64,000 nucleotides of DNA from Cryoendolithus antarcticus (lineage: Eukaryota; Ascomycota; Dothideomycetes; Cladosporiales; Cladosporiaceae): the NCBI GenBank assembly GCA_002077065.1, contig NAJO01000020.1, positions 62,001 through 126,000 of the forward strand. Reading direction: 5' to 3'. Positions 21,640 to 32,028 of this stretch are shown here, one piece after another. How positions within the stretch are numbered: position 1 is the first letter of the stretch; each line of letters opens with the position of its first letter. The notes under the pieces are model-generated. The model was not told the DNA's origin. It ran no database searches and worked only from the letters and a program-made list of their open reading frames with translations. The translations under genes and the position numbers were made by a program.

Positions 21640-23786
21640 TCACCGACTCCCCCCAGCCAATTTCACCACCCTCTTCGCCGCCTCTTCAAACCCATCAAAA
21701 GCATCCAACCCCAACCCACTCTCCGCAATCCTCTTCTGCCCAACCTCCTCATTCGTCCCCCGAATCCTCACAACAACAGGCACACCCTTCATATCGACCT
21801 CCTTGAAAGCCAGCAAAACCCCATCAGCAATCATGCCGCCATCCGTCAGGCCGCCGAAAATGTTGACGAAAATGACTTTGACGCGAGGGTCTCGCAGGAT
21901 GAGCTCGAAAGACTTCTTGACGGTATCGGCTGTGGCTTTGCCGCCTGTGTCGAGGAAATTTGTGGCGCGACCGCCGTATTGGCGGAGCGCGTCGACTGTG
22001 TTCATCGCGAGCCCGGCGCCGTTGACGAGCGTGCCGATATTGGCTTCTGGGTCTTCTAGCTTGACGTAGACGATTCCATCTTTCTCGGCTTCGACTTCTT
22101 CGGCCTGCTCGGTCTCCTTTTGCCGTAGCGCGAAGATATCTTCTTGTCGCTTCAGCGACTTGAAAGCCGAGTCGTCGAATTGTAGGAGGAAGGAAGGTTG
22201 GTGGAGTTGAATGTTGCCTTCCGAGGTCAAAGAGATGGAGGACGCGAGCGTGACGGCTTCTTTGTCTTTGTACATCTTCGCTAGGGTTTGCAGGAGTGAG
22301 GCGATCTGGGTCTTAGCTTGGGGAGGCGCGGAGGAGAGCTGCATGTGCTGGACTGCAGCGTCTACTGTTGACCGCGTGGGACCTTCGAGCCAGGAGTAGG
22401 GAAAACGTTTTATGCGGTCGCGGAGCTGCGTGGGGTCTGAAGTCGGGGCTGTGGCGAGGGCGGGCTGTCGTTCTGTACGGTCGACTGTGACGGAGAGGTA
22501 GAAGCCGTCTTCAGGTGCAGCTTCCGTGGAGATGGATACGCCATGGACTTCGTCGAGATACGGCTTGAGTACGCCTGGACCTTGGTCGGCTTTCAGGACT
22601 AGGTTTCGACGCTGGTGCTGAGCGGCTCGAGCCCGGCGCTGCATCTCTGCCAGCGGCCTCGCACTGCCAGTGTGGTAGCTCCGCTTCTGACTCGCAGAAT
22701 CCTGCTGGATCTTCTTCGGATCTCGCCCCGTCTTCGCCAGCAGCGACTTCATCGTCTCACCGAAGTTCTCGGGGTGCTCTACCATTGTCACCCCGACGTC
22801 TTGCAGTATCTTGTACTTTTCAGTTGCAGTACGCTCTCCACGTGCCGTCCATGCACCGGCATGACCCATGATCTTGCCCGATGGAGATGTAGTGCCTCCC
22901 AGGATCGCCGCGATGGGTTTCGGATTGCGCTCTCGTGCGTGGTACTCTTTGATCCACTCTGCTGCATCGACTTCGGCTCGCCCACCAATCTCGCCGATCA
23001 GGATGATTCCCTCGGTCTCTGGATCTGACTCGAAGACCTTGAGTGAGTCTACAAGGTTCGTGCCAGCTATGATGTCTCCGCCCATGCCGATGCATAAACT
23101 CTGGCCTAGTCCAGCACGCGTGACTGATGCGACAGCTTCGTACGACAGTGTGCCGGACTTTGCAGCGATGCCGATGTGACCCGGTGCGAATGTGGGAAGC
23201 GGCTGGAATCCAATGCGACAGTAGCCGATGGGAGCAATTATGCCAGGTGCATTCGCGCCTACTAGTCTCGACTTGGACTGAGTCTTGAGGATGCTTGTGA
23301 CCTGCTGTTGGTTAGTCAAATATTTCTCATCGCTCGCTGGAGTAAGCCTACCCTCATGATATCGTGGAGTGGAATGTGCTCAGCGACTGCCACAATCAAT
23401 GGGATCTCCGCCTCGATCGCATCCTCGATCGCCTTCGCGCACTGCGGTGCAGCGACGAAGACAGCGGTGGCATCTGGCTTCAGCTGCTCTTTCGCCTTGC
23501 GCAAGTTCGGGAGAAGGGGTAGGCCCAGGTGCTCGCCTTCTTTGCCAGGCGTGACGCCGCCCACGATGTTCGTGCCATAGGCTATGCTATCCCTGGCATT
23601 GCCTGTTGCCACTCGGCCGGTGAAGCCCTGGTATATGACGCGAGTATGCTTCCCTATCCGAAGGTTCTGGACCGTATCGTCGTAGTTGCTTCGGGCAGAC
23701 GACGAGGAGAATGCCCTTTTGGCGGTGATGCCGTTCCTCCTACAGCAAAGAGAGGAGAGAGCCTCGCCGCCACGGATGGCAGCCAT
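21640..23786 (-). CDS. Fused succinyl-CoA ligase alpha-beta protein, mitochondrial
   Basis: Exon 1 23786-23352 and exon 2 23301-21640, with a 50-nt intron (GACTAACC branch; acceptor may be three bases earlier), encode 698 residues. Residues 1-35 form a basic, Ser-rich mitochondrial presequence. Residues 40-335 are a complete alpha subunit: CoA-binding YQGFTGRVATGNARDS and GGVTPGKEG, ligase domain EGIILIGEIGG, and KIMGHAGAW with the phosphorylated His (about residue 292). After a junction containing QKRSYHTGSARPL, residues 360-560 lie where the beta ATP-grasp domain should be, but I see neither the GGRGKxGGV lysine motif nor EINP. The C-terminal beta ligase domain is well kept: GTLVNGAGLAMNTVDALRQY, GGRATNFLDTGG, VIFVNIFGGLTDGG, VPVVVRIRGTNEE. 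The canonical enzyme is a separate alpha/beta heterodimer of the TCA cycle; this looks like an additional single-chain relative, possibly unable to bind nucleotide normally. Its reaction is unknown. Confidence 0.85.
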
Positions 23787-24327
23787 TGAATCACAAAAGA
23801 GAAAGATGAGGGAAGACGGACACTTACCTCAAATAATGCCAGTGAAGAGCGCATGTGTACTTTCCCATGTTCTTATTCCCGGATGTGACATGTGCTGTTG
23901 ATCGGTCTGGAGCTTGACCATGCAAGCCTCCATCCTCACAGACCACCTCCGAGATCGCTGTGGGGAAGAGTCTAACCTGTTCCTGGCGGCCTGCAGCGAT
24001 TATTGCCGGAGGACTTCGCCTTTGACATACTGATGGGAAGTCTCAACAACACTGTGAGCATGGTCCTTGTCAAGACAGTCTGTTGCAACACATTATTATG
24101 GGCTTCCAACTTGATCGCTACTGTAGCGTAGCTATCGGGCAGTTGTGCTTTCGCCCTGACGTCAGGCCATCAAGGTTCGCGGCTCTCCACACGCGGGACG
24201 CATCTGTGGGGTAAATGTAAGTGAAGGAACATCTCTCAAGGTTTATAATATTCGACATCTCTTCCAAGGAAGACCGTCCGCTCGACTAGGAAGCAAGCGT
24301 CATCTTGGAGTCTAGAGTTTAGCCGTC
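23787..24327. promoter_or_regulatory. Divergent promoter interval
   Basis: About 540 nt separating the start codons of the fused ligase (minus) and the small coiled-coil protein (plus). No specific binding site is recognised. Confidence 0.4.
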
Positions 24328-24888
24328 ATGACTTCTGCATCTGCTCGTACCTTGGCCACCTCGCTGGACAAGCTGTCGATCGATAAGAGAACCGGTGCGT
24401 CCTCGGCGCGGGCAAAACCCGAGCCTGTAGAGACCTGGGAAGACGAGGAAAATTCAGATACGGAATCGCAGCCGGCATCTAAGCCACGACCGATCGCAAT
24501 ACAGCGGACTGGCTCAATGAATCTCCCGAACCCTCCGCCTCCAACGCCATCATCGCCCAGTATGCTCACGAAGTCTATTGGCTTCTCGTCCGCGTACCAG
24601 ACTCTACCTCCGTACGGCATGGCCAACAGCGTAGGCGATGCACGATCTCCGCCGAGTAGTCGACGGGGCGGAGAAGAAGATAGACGACCCGAGAAGACTA
24701 CCTCCACGGCGAGCAGACTGATAGCTGCTGGTGTCGGCCAGGCACCTCCAAAGCGGACGAAAGAGCAAAAAGAGTATGATCAGGCTATGAAGGTGCAGGA
24801 GAAGAAGAAGCGCGATGCTGCGAAGGAAAATGAGGAGAGGAGAAAGAGGGAGCTGGAACACGCCAGGAAGGCGATGTGGGATGATTGA
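24328..24888 (+). CDS. Small conserved fungal protein with C-terminal coiled coil
   Basis: A single open exon of 186 residues. It begins TSASARTLATSLDKLSIDK, has a disordered Ser/Pro-rich middle with PNPPPPTPSSPSM, and ends in a strongly charged helix (KRTKEQKEYDQAMKVQEKKK ... RKRELEHARKAMWDD). The TASRLIAAGVGQAPP block just before the helix looks conserved; I have the impression of similar unnamed proteins in other ascomycetes with the same WDD end. No catalytic motif is visible. The intact frame, codon texture and its own upstream interval argue for a real gene. I do not assign a function. Confidence 0.7.
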   Translation: MTSASARTLATSLDKLSIDKRTGASSARAKPEPVETWEDEENSDTESQPASKPRPIAIQRTGSMNLPNPPPPTPSSPSMLTKSIGFSSAYQTLPPYGMANSVGDARSPPSSRRGGEEDRRPEKTTSTASRLIAAGVGQAPPKRTKEQKEYDQAMKVQEKKKRDAAKENEERRKRELEHARKAMWDD

Positions 24889-25231
24889 GTGAACTAATCC
24901 ACATCAAATCCACGTCCGACTGTTATCCATCAATCTCTGAGGTTTGGAACGGGAGTGCTACATAACAGACAGCACCAGGTTCGTTTGAGTAGCGTTTGAT
25001 CTCCACAAGGTCGCTGGGTAGAAGTGACGACTATGGGTCGTGCCTTCCTCAGCAGTGAATCCTTCTCTTTCCACAATTTCCTCTGCAGCTGGATCACTTC
25101 TCTGAGACTACTTCATCATCTGCTGAATATAACACATCGCGACTTCACAAGAACGTCCATCAGTCGTAGTTTACTCTCTGCAGTCACCTGCACGAAGGAC
25201 ATACAGCAAGTTCGGTTCGCGCACACCTGGA
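24889..25231. other. Short intergenic interval
   Basis: About 340 nt between two plus-strand genes; contains the 3' UTR of one and promoter of the next. No feature seen. Confidence 0.35.
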
Positions 25232-26074
25232 GTGATACCACTCACCCTTGACAGTACCCACGATGCTGAATATGGGATCACCGACTGGTCATCGATGACT
25301 CCCGCCATTGCATCAACAATGGCATCTACCAACCATGCGCAGCTCTTTTGGCCTGCGCCGAACACAAAGGCGAGCAATACAACCACAGCGCTGCAACCAC
25401 AATCGCGCCGTCTGAGCCTCGCGCCTGAACTACGCACCAAGATCTTCGAGTACGCAGTCGAAGCATCAGATCCCATCGTCATCATTGTCATCGCCCAGAA
25501 CTTCAAAACAACGAGCGGAAGAAAGCGAGTTCGGTACTCCCTACGCCCGAATCATTCTCTCTTCACGGTCTCGAAGCAAACCGGATCCGCGGCGCGGAGA
25601 ATCTACTGGACGCAGAACACCTTCTTTTTCAACGATCTTGCGCTGAACTATAAATCAATAAAGGCGTTCAACTACATCACCATGCCTTTCGACAAATACC
25701 TGAGCAAAGTTGCTCTCAGTCGCACCGTTCGCGTCCCAGTGTTGACACAAACTGGAGTCACGAGCATCCTGATCTTCCCGCCACACTACCTCTAATTCCA
25801 GATCCTCCGAAAGGATGGCGCTCTCAGCATCACGCCGATCCCGGACAAAGCCTTTCTGTCTCTGACCGACAGCACTGCTCCCACTGAAGCAGCACCTTGT
25901 CTGTGCAATCTGCGATGCCATCTCGACACCATCGAAGGACTCCCGCTTATAGTCGCCATGGGAAATCTGGTGGCGTACATGACCGAGATATCGAAGCAGC
26001 AGTCTCGCGTCGCGTGGGGCCAATCGTACTGGTGCAGGACGTGCAGTGGAGTGACCGTGTTGTGCTGCATTTGA
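25232..26074 (+). CDS. 2EXR/F-box-like fungal protein
   Basis: The first open stretch ends at a TAA (25793-25795), but the sequence around it, CTCTAATTCCAG, is a good branch-point plus acceptor. An intron ending at 25801, most likely starting at the GTGTTG at 25739 (63 nt; GT sites at 25727 and 25733 also keep frame), joins a further 90 codons up to TGA at 26072. The product is about 259 residues. Its core RRLSLAPELRTKIFEYAVEA is the 2EXR/F-box-like signature of a large, rapidly evolving fungal family; FNYITMPFDKYLSKVALSRT follows. The C-terminal part has paired cysteines (CLCNLRCH, WCRTCSG). The start is uncertain: ATG 25232 or the ATG at 25295. No function is known for these proteins beyond a presumed protein-binding fold. 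Confidence 0.6.
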
Positions 26075-28415
26075 AATGGGTCGAGGTTCGCGCTGAATAG
26101 GATTTTGGGAACAGGGAAAAGGGGTGGGGTTGGAAATAAATTCGGCGGCGGTTGTACGGAGAGCAAAGCTTGTGTACACGTTTCACGGATACATTTCATC
26201 ACCTTGCGTTTTTCAAAAACTCCAAATACCTGGTAATGCTGCACAACTCGTGACCGTGATAGCGAGCCGATGGCCATCCTTTCCCACGAGAGACTGCGGA
26301 CACGAAGGCGAGAATAACTGACTCCCGAGCAACCAGAGTCTCCGAGACGCTTCGCTTCAAATTGGCCATCATCAGGGCCATCACACGAGCAGAGGAAAGT
26401 GTCAACAGCTGCGGTGAGAGGAGCAGGACGTATATACATCTAGCTATTGAACACTCTACAGTGCCCGACATGAGTCCTCGCACTTCACAGCATCGAGTGT
26501 GAATGCTAATCGCAAGTCCAAGCAGCTCGAGCTCTTGGCATATGCGAGAAGACGCAGGGAGGCGCTAGCTTCTGTATATCCACGTCAGCGGCCACTCGTA
26601 GTCAGACACGGAATCTAGGAATGTGGGTCTGGGTGTAGTGTTCAGCTCTCCAAGGTGATTGGGTTGTATCGTCAATGCGTTGGCTCGGAAAGAACACAGC
26701 GAAATCATTGATGTTCATCAGGTGATAGGGAAGGTGGGTATTAGGGCAGGACGTACATTTGTGACTTATACAAGCAGCAAGAGAAACAGCATAACCTCTA
26801 CCGCTGTTTTCCGATCACTTCCCACTCAAGCCGCTGCGGCCATATTGCGAATCAGCGTCGAATACCGGGTGCATTGCTGTGTTGAACAGCAAAGTCGCTC
26901 AATATTTGATACATTTCTGGCCTTGAGTCTGCTGACTAAGGCCTTACGACACAAGATGTTTCGATATCAGCCGCCGCGTAGTTGATAGCAGGGTGACGAT
27001 ATGCCTTGACCCAGTGTGGAAAGTGCGAGTCTGTGGCAGATTGTCAGCCTAGGCTCTCACCAGATATTTGCTGTCTTGACATCAAGGCCACCCTCTGCGA
27101 TCAGGCTCATTAAATCAGAATTTTCAGTGTTGTACGTTCATCACGTCTGCAGTCGTTTACACTGCAGTCCGTTCAAACAGTGTGAATAAGTTGTTCATCA
27201 TTGCAGAGTCCAGGGGAAATGGAAGATGGCTGCTCACCTGTTGTCGAGTCCACAGACCGCATCGGCATCGCTAGCCTTGGTGCCGGCGTAGGCCTATTTC
27301 CATGATGTCAGCACTGCGGTTGCTTTGGTGATGACTTCTAAGCAGCGGCAGAGCGTGTGGCGATCAGGAACGCTTTCTCAACTTTTCTCCTCCCGATCGA
27401 GGACCCACAAGGATTTGTACGTCCTTGCTTTTGGCGGGAACCGATCGAGAGGCGAGTCTGTCCGCCCGTGGCGTTGGTATGCTCATCTTGTAATGCTGGA
27501 AATGACGATGGGATGACTGTACCTGCAGAGCTGGTCAGTGCTTGTTCCCTGTGTGCAGTCGCAAGGCGTGAGTGTAAGTTGTGTCCAGTCAGACAAGGCT
27601 GAAACTTAATTTGACAATATCTACAGGAATCTTCAGATCGAGGAATGCCTTTCCATAAATGTCACAGTATCATCACGGAAGATGGTGAGGGGAGAGCGGA
27701 GGTACTCACATACCTTTAGATACGCTTCATCGGCATCGTCGTCGGAGGCTAGATGAGCGCATGACCAGTTTTAGCCAGCTGGATGAAGCCAAGATCGTGA
27801 AGGACAAGAATGTCGACGACCGTGAGATTCTAAATGCCGCGCAAGTCAGCGCAGGTCCAAGAGATGCTATTGACCAAGATGTCGTGGTGTTCGCTCGAAG
27901 TCAGAGTAATTCTAGAGTTTAGTGTAGTCCTGCACGGTGCTATAGGATTTGGATTGTTCGTATAGATGCATCCTTGAGCGATCGTCTGGGAGGGGGCGAG
28001 GAAGCATTACCTGCAAAGTTGTATGCATGTCGATGTTTGGTTTGATGTGCTCAAGTCGAGCACACCATCGAAGCTTTCATGGAGCGTTGCCGCGTCTCGA
28101 TGCACTGCACATGACCCGGCTGCGCAGATAGCGCATCTCGGACAACCCCGTTGTTGACTCTGAGCTTGAAACTCTGGTGTTGCAAATCGAGTGGTATGTG
28201 TATGGAAGAAGGACGCATTAAGTGAAGTTGTAGAGATAATTCCGTCGGAGGTTCGGGAAAGGCAAAGTGGCTTGGCACTGAGATCACGTGTCGCGCGTCT
28301 CACACGCGACTCCCATCTCCACTTCAACGATCGCACAACCACAACACTTCCACCACGCGTGGTGTTGTTCTAGAACACCTCCAAGCGTGCACAAGTCACC
28401 GCACTCACAAGAGCG
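26075..28415. other. Long gene-poor interval
   Basis: About 2.3 kb with no coding frame I can support. ORFs reach 215 codons on the minus strand (26439-25792), but that frame is antisense to the 2EXR gene and has no motif. I looked for tRNA-like arms, short repeats and splice-joinable frames and found none convincing. The last 200 nt must contain the RTT107 promoter. Confidence 0.4.
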
Positions 28416-31142
28416 ATGGACTCGACCGTCATGGACGGCGAGGCGGAGGGAGAGCGGGCGCCACTCTTCGAAGGCGTCCACTTCGCAGTCATCCCAGGCG
28501 AGAAGGTAAATGTGCGGAACATTGTCACTACGCTGGAGGCAGAAGGCGGGACACATCACACTCTCAACGCGAACCAGACGATAGATGATCTGGCCGGCCT
28601 CACGCACATCATCAGCTCACATGTCGACTTTCCGGAATTCCCAGACGCCGTCGACATGAACATCGACGTGGTGAAGCCTGCGTGGATCGATACGAGCGTG
28701 AGACGTGGCAAGCCGGCGAACGCCAGACCATACAACCCGGATCCAGCACAGATCTTCAGCGATCTCGTAGTGACTGCCGGCAACCTACCAGACGGCGACG
28801 TTGAGAGCATATGGGCTGGGGTGATAGCTCTCGGGGGCCAGTGGTCAGGTCCACTCACCAAGATCACCACACACATCGTTACGAACGACTTGAACGATCC
28901 CAAGTGCAAGATGGTTCAGGAGAGGCAGATGAAAACGTTGATGGTCCTGCCTCACTGGTTCGATACCTGCCTTCGCCTGGGCAAGAAGATAAACGAGCGA
29001 CCCTACAAATTCCCCAATCCGGATTACCTCGATCACACCATTGACTGGGTGCCAAAAGCAGAGCCATCACCTTGGCTGGAGGGTGCAACGACGGATCGTC
29101 ATTCGCATACACCCGAAAGCTCGCCTAGTCCATCGCCCAGCGAGAATCGGAAGAACCTCAACGTCTTCATGAGCAAGACTGTATATTTCGCCAAGGACCT
29201 GGAGCTGTCTACAAACCTACGTAGCGTTCTTTGCGAACTCATTCAGACAGGCGGTGGTCTGGTCACGAAAGATGCCGTGGTGGCGGACATCTACATCGGA
29301 CGATATCGAGACGGATCGGAGTACGTCAGTGCATCTCGTGCGCGCAAGACGGTCGCCAGCCTGGCCTGGCTGTACCACGTCATCCAAGTTAGTCGCTGGA
29401 AGGACCCTACGACCAGGCTGCTGCACTATCCGGTGCCACGCAACGGCATACCTGGCTTCGGTAACATGGTCATCAGCGTGTCCAACTACTCCGGCGAGTC
29501 GCGTGTCTACCTGGAGAACCTCGTCAAGTACTGCGGCGCCGAGTTCACCAAGACAATGAAGCATACAAACACCCACCTGATTACTGCTCACAAGCGCAGC
29601 GAGAAAGTCGAGGCTGCAGAGGAGTGGAATATCAATATCATCAATCATCTCTGGCTTGAAGAATGCCACGCCAAGTGCATGGTCATGCCTTTAAGCAACC
29701 CAAAGTACACTGTATTCCCGACGCGCACTAATCTCGGCGAATTGTGCGGACAGATGTCGCTGGACATGGATCGGCTAGAGAGGGCTTACTTCAGAGCTCC
29801 TCCATCGCCAGCCAAGGCTCCTTCACCCAAGATCTCGAAACGAAAGTCAGTGCCGCAGTCGAGTGTTCCTACCGGAAGGCGCTCAGTCGAGTATGTCGCG
29901 GTGCCTGAGCCCACTCCAATCGCAGAAGACCTCGAGACCGAGGCAGAAGAGGAGGCAGAAGAGGAGGCAGAAGAGGAAGAGGAGCCAGAGCCAATCATTG
30001 CAGAGAAGAAGCCTCGCGGCAGACCACGCAAGTCCTCACTCACAGCAGCCACACCCCGCAACGTCATTGATGGCAAGGAGAATGAGTCGCCCATGTCTCG
30101 AGGCACAGGCACGGGCGGCAGAGCGGCGAAGCAAAAAGCACACACTCTGATCGGAAGCGCTGTACAAGATGCGAATCTGTACTCGAAGGAGATTAAGCGC
30201 AAAGGCGGTGTCATCTACGGCGGCCGTCGCTCAGATCATCCCGAGGAGTTCAGCTCTCCTGTGCCGGAAGCAGCCCGCAAGTCCAAGAAGCGGCCAAGCG
30301 AAGAAGGCACGTACGACGTCACAGCACAAGGCAGCGATTTGAGTGATGGTGAGACACAGAAGCCTGGTAAGAAGCTGAAAACCTCCAAGACTAGCATTCG
30401 CGGAGATCAGCCCATGTTACCGCCAGTGGTACACCGGATGATGGTGACTGGCGATGAACGCTGGGTCAACAAGCCTCGCGTGGAGGATGCAGATCGCATC
30501 AAGCTTCGGCAGGTTGGCGTACTGCTTATGCAAGACCCGAAAGAGATCACCGTTCTCGTAGCGAAGAAGATCCTGCGTACCCCGAAGTTCGTCTGCGCAC
30601 TGGCTTGGGCACCGATGGTAGTCGACACGAAGTACCTAGACGCTGCACTGAAGGGCAAGCTGATCGATAATCCGAGCACACTCTCGGATCGCGACGCAGA
30701 GGAGCGGCTGGGGTTCAAGCTCGTCGAAGCCCTTGACCGAGCTCGCATCAACAATCGCCAGCTGCTCCGAGGCTGGAAAATCTACGTCAGCCGCGACATC
30801 TCCGGCACCTTCGACACGTTCAAGACCATCATCACGGTCAACGGCGGTGCTGCGTATGCTTTCAATGGCCGCACTGGCTTGCACATCGAGGGTCGCGCCG
30901 TAGACAATGAAGATGCTGGACCTGAGAAGCAGCATCAGGGAGGTGAAGAGGAGTACGACTCCGTGTATCTCGTCTCTGGCACAACTGCCGGGGAGCAGAA
31001 GCTGTGGCCTGGGTTCCGCGACCAGGTCGTCAAGGCTGGCTTCCAGCCGAGAATCGTTCGCTCGGATTGGCTGCTCAATGCTGCGATGAGCCAGCAGGTG
31101 TCCTGGAAGGAGTCGTGGGCGCTGAGCGAAGGTGCGAAGTAA
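28416..31142 (+). CDS. RTT107: Rtt107/Brc1-type six-BRCT scaffold protein
   Basis: One uninterrupted exon of 908 residues. N-terminal BRCT repeats: about 18-110 (LFEGVHFAVIPGEK ... VDVVKPAWIDTSV-like ending VVKPAWID), 120-210 (VVTAGNLPDGDVESIWAGVI ... VLPHWFDTCLRLGKKIN), 245-340 and 350-440 (VISVSNYSGESRVYLENLV ... INHLWLEECHAKCMVMPL). A linker of about 220 residues carries a Glu-rich repeat, an AT-hook-like KPRGRPRKS and basic patches. A C-terminal BRCT pair follows (660-755; 775-905: GWKIYVSRDISGTFDTF ... IVRSDWLLNAAMSQQVSW). This architecture is that of yeast Rtt107 and fission-yeast Brc1, scaffolds that bind phospho-H2A at damaged forks through the C-terminal pair and recruit Smc5/6 and Slx4. 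The presence of all repeats suggests full function. The AT-hook in the linker is a detail I do not remember from the yeast protein. Confidence 0.9.
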   Translation: MDSTVMDGEAEGERAPLFEGVHFAVIPGEKVNVRNIVTTLEAEGGTHHTLNANQTIDDLAGLTHIISSHVDFPEFPDAVDMNIDVVKPAWIDTSVRRGKPANARPYNPDPAQIFSDLVVTAGNLPDGDVESIWAGVIALGGQWSGPLTKITTHIVTNDLNDPKCKMVQERQMKTLMVLPHWFDTCLRLGKKINERPYKFPNPDYLDHTIDWVPKAEPSPWLEGATTDRHSHTPESSPSPSPSENRKNLNVFMSKTVYFAKDLELSTNLRSVLCELIQTGGGLVTKDAVVADIYIGRYRDGSEYVSASRARKTVASLAWLYHVIQVSRWKDPTTRLLHYPVPRNGIPGFGNMVISVSNYSGESRVYLENLVKYCGAEFTKTMKHTNTHLITAHKRSEKVEAAEEWNINIINHLWLEECHAKCMVMPLSNPKYTVFPTRTNLGELCGQMSLDMDRLERAYFRAPPSPAKAPSPKISKRKSVPQSSVPTGRRSVEYVAVPEPTPIAEDLETEAEEEAEEEAEEEEEPEPIIAEKKPRGRPRKSSLTAATPRNVIDGKENESPMSRGTGTGGRAAKQKAHTLIGSAVQDANLYSKEIKRKGGVIYGGRRSDHPEEFSSPVPEAARKSKKRPSEEGTYDVTAQGSDLSDGETQKPGKKLKTSKTSIRGDQPMLPPVVHRMMVTGDERWVNKPRVEDADRIKLRQVGVLLMQDPKEITVLVAKKILRTPKFVCALAWAPMVVDTKYLDAALKGKLIDNPSTLSDRDAEERLGFKLVEALDRARINNRQLLRGWKIYVSRDISGTFDTFKTIITVNGGAAYAFNGRTGLHIEGRAVDNEDAGPEKQHQGGEEEYDSVYLVSGTTAGEQKLWPGFRDQVVKAGFQPRIVRSDWLLNAAMSQQVSWKESWALSEGAK
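29941..29991 (+). repeat. In-frame 12-nt tandem repeat within RTT107
   Basis: Three nearly perfect copies of a GAGGCAGAAGAG unit followed by an imperfect one encode alternating Glu and Ala (EEAEEEAEEEAEEEEE). It sits in the disordered linker, so length changes would be tolerated. Confidence 0.8.
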
Positions 31143-31320
31143 GGTTTGCTGATCATGACTGACGAGCGGTGTATGGCTTTTGTGGCTCTTGATGAGCATT
31201 CCAGCAGCGAATGCGGCAGATGCGTGCGCGCCTCCCAACATCGCTTCAGCGTCGGCGCAGGCAGGCAAATAGCTCCTTGCATCATTGTACATTTCAATCA
31301 TCCAACCTGACTCCCTCTTT

Positions 31321-32028
31321 TCACCCCTCCACTTTCACATCCTTCAACCCCTCCACAACAGCATCAACCCCATCCTCCTCCTCGTCATCATCCTCCACAA
31401 CTTTCCCAACCAACCCCTGCTCCCAAAGCTGCTTCCCCGTCAATTTCTTCTCCTCCACGCGCCCCCGTTTCTTCTTCTCCTCAGCCTCAACCTCCAGCAC
31501 CCTCCTCACCTTAGCCTCCTCAATCTCTCTCTTGAACCCATCACTCCACTGCAGAAAGCTCTCCCGTGTAACTTTTTCGCCCTCGAATTTGCGGTTCTCC
31601 TCGGCCTCTGCCTGCCGCTTCACGGCTTCGTGTTTCGATTCTTCGGCGTGCTGGCGCGAGGTGATGAGCGCTTCGGCGCTGTCTTTGAGGGAGGAGTAGA
31701 GGGTGAAGATCATGGCCATGCCTAGGTTCTCTTCTATCACCGGCTCTAGCGCCTCTAGCAGCCGTGTCTTGTCCTCGTGGACATCTAGGTGGGGGTGTTT
31801 TGACGCATTTGGAGGTTGGGAGATGTCGAGACCAGGCGCGATGTCAGGGTATGTCGGGGGATACTTGACGTTCAGGAGTAGTGTTGGAGGTGGTGTATCG
31901 TCGCCGGGCTGTGGAGTGATGTCTAGGAGCATGGAGATGCGGTAGGAGGACTCGTCGACATCCGTGATTTCGTCGGGGAAGATGGAGGACAGAACTTCGC
32001 GCTCCTCGACTTGGTCTTCGAGACCCAT
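31321..32028 (-). CDS. GIR2: Gir2/RWDD1-like RWD-domain protein
   Basis: A single exon. I start it at ATG 32028 (MGLEDQVEEREVLSSIFPDE), the conserved position for RWD proteins; an in-frame ATG at 32064 would add 12 residues. The product has 235 residues. The RWD domain (about 1-105) contains EREVLSSIFPDEI, TLLLNVKYPPTYPDIAP (the YPxxxP turn) and LEPVIEENLGMAMIFTLYSS. A charged helical region follows (RESFLQWSDGFKREIEEAKV), then KKLTGKQLWEQGLVG, a motif I associate with Gir2/RWDD1 (DFRP2) proteins, and an acidic tail. In yeast Gir2 binds the GTPase Rbg2 and competes with Gcn2 for Gcn1, tuning translation under amino-acid starvation. It shares a 240-nt divergent promoter with ACL4. Confidence 0.88.
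   Translation of the reverse strand: MGLEDQVEEREVLSSIFPDEITDVDESSYRISMLLDITPQPGDDTPPPTLLLNVKYPPTYPDIAPGLDISQPPNASKHPHLDVHEDKTRLLEALEPVIEENLGMAMIFTLYSSLKDSAEALITSRQHAEESKHEAVKRQAEAEENRKFEGEKVTRESFLQWSDGFKREIEEAKVRRVLEVEAEEKKKRGRVEEKKLTGKQLWEQGLVGKVVEDDDEEEDGVDAVVEGLKDVKVEG

Noticed and set aside
25793..25795. Apparent nonsense codon TAA in the 2EXR-like gene at 25.2 kb
   Set aside because: CTCTAATTCCAG around it is a convincing branch point and acceptor, and several upstream GT sites give an in-frame intron ending at 25801, with 90 further open codons after it.
25792..26439. 215-codon minus-strand ORF
   Set aside because: Runs antisense to the last exon of the 2EXR-like gene and lacks recognisable content.
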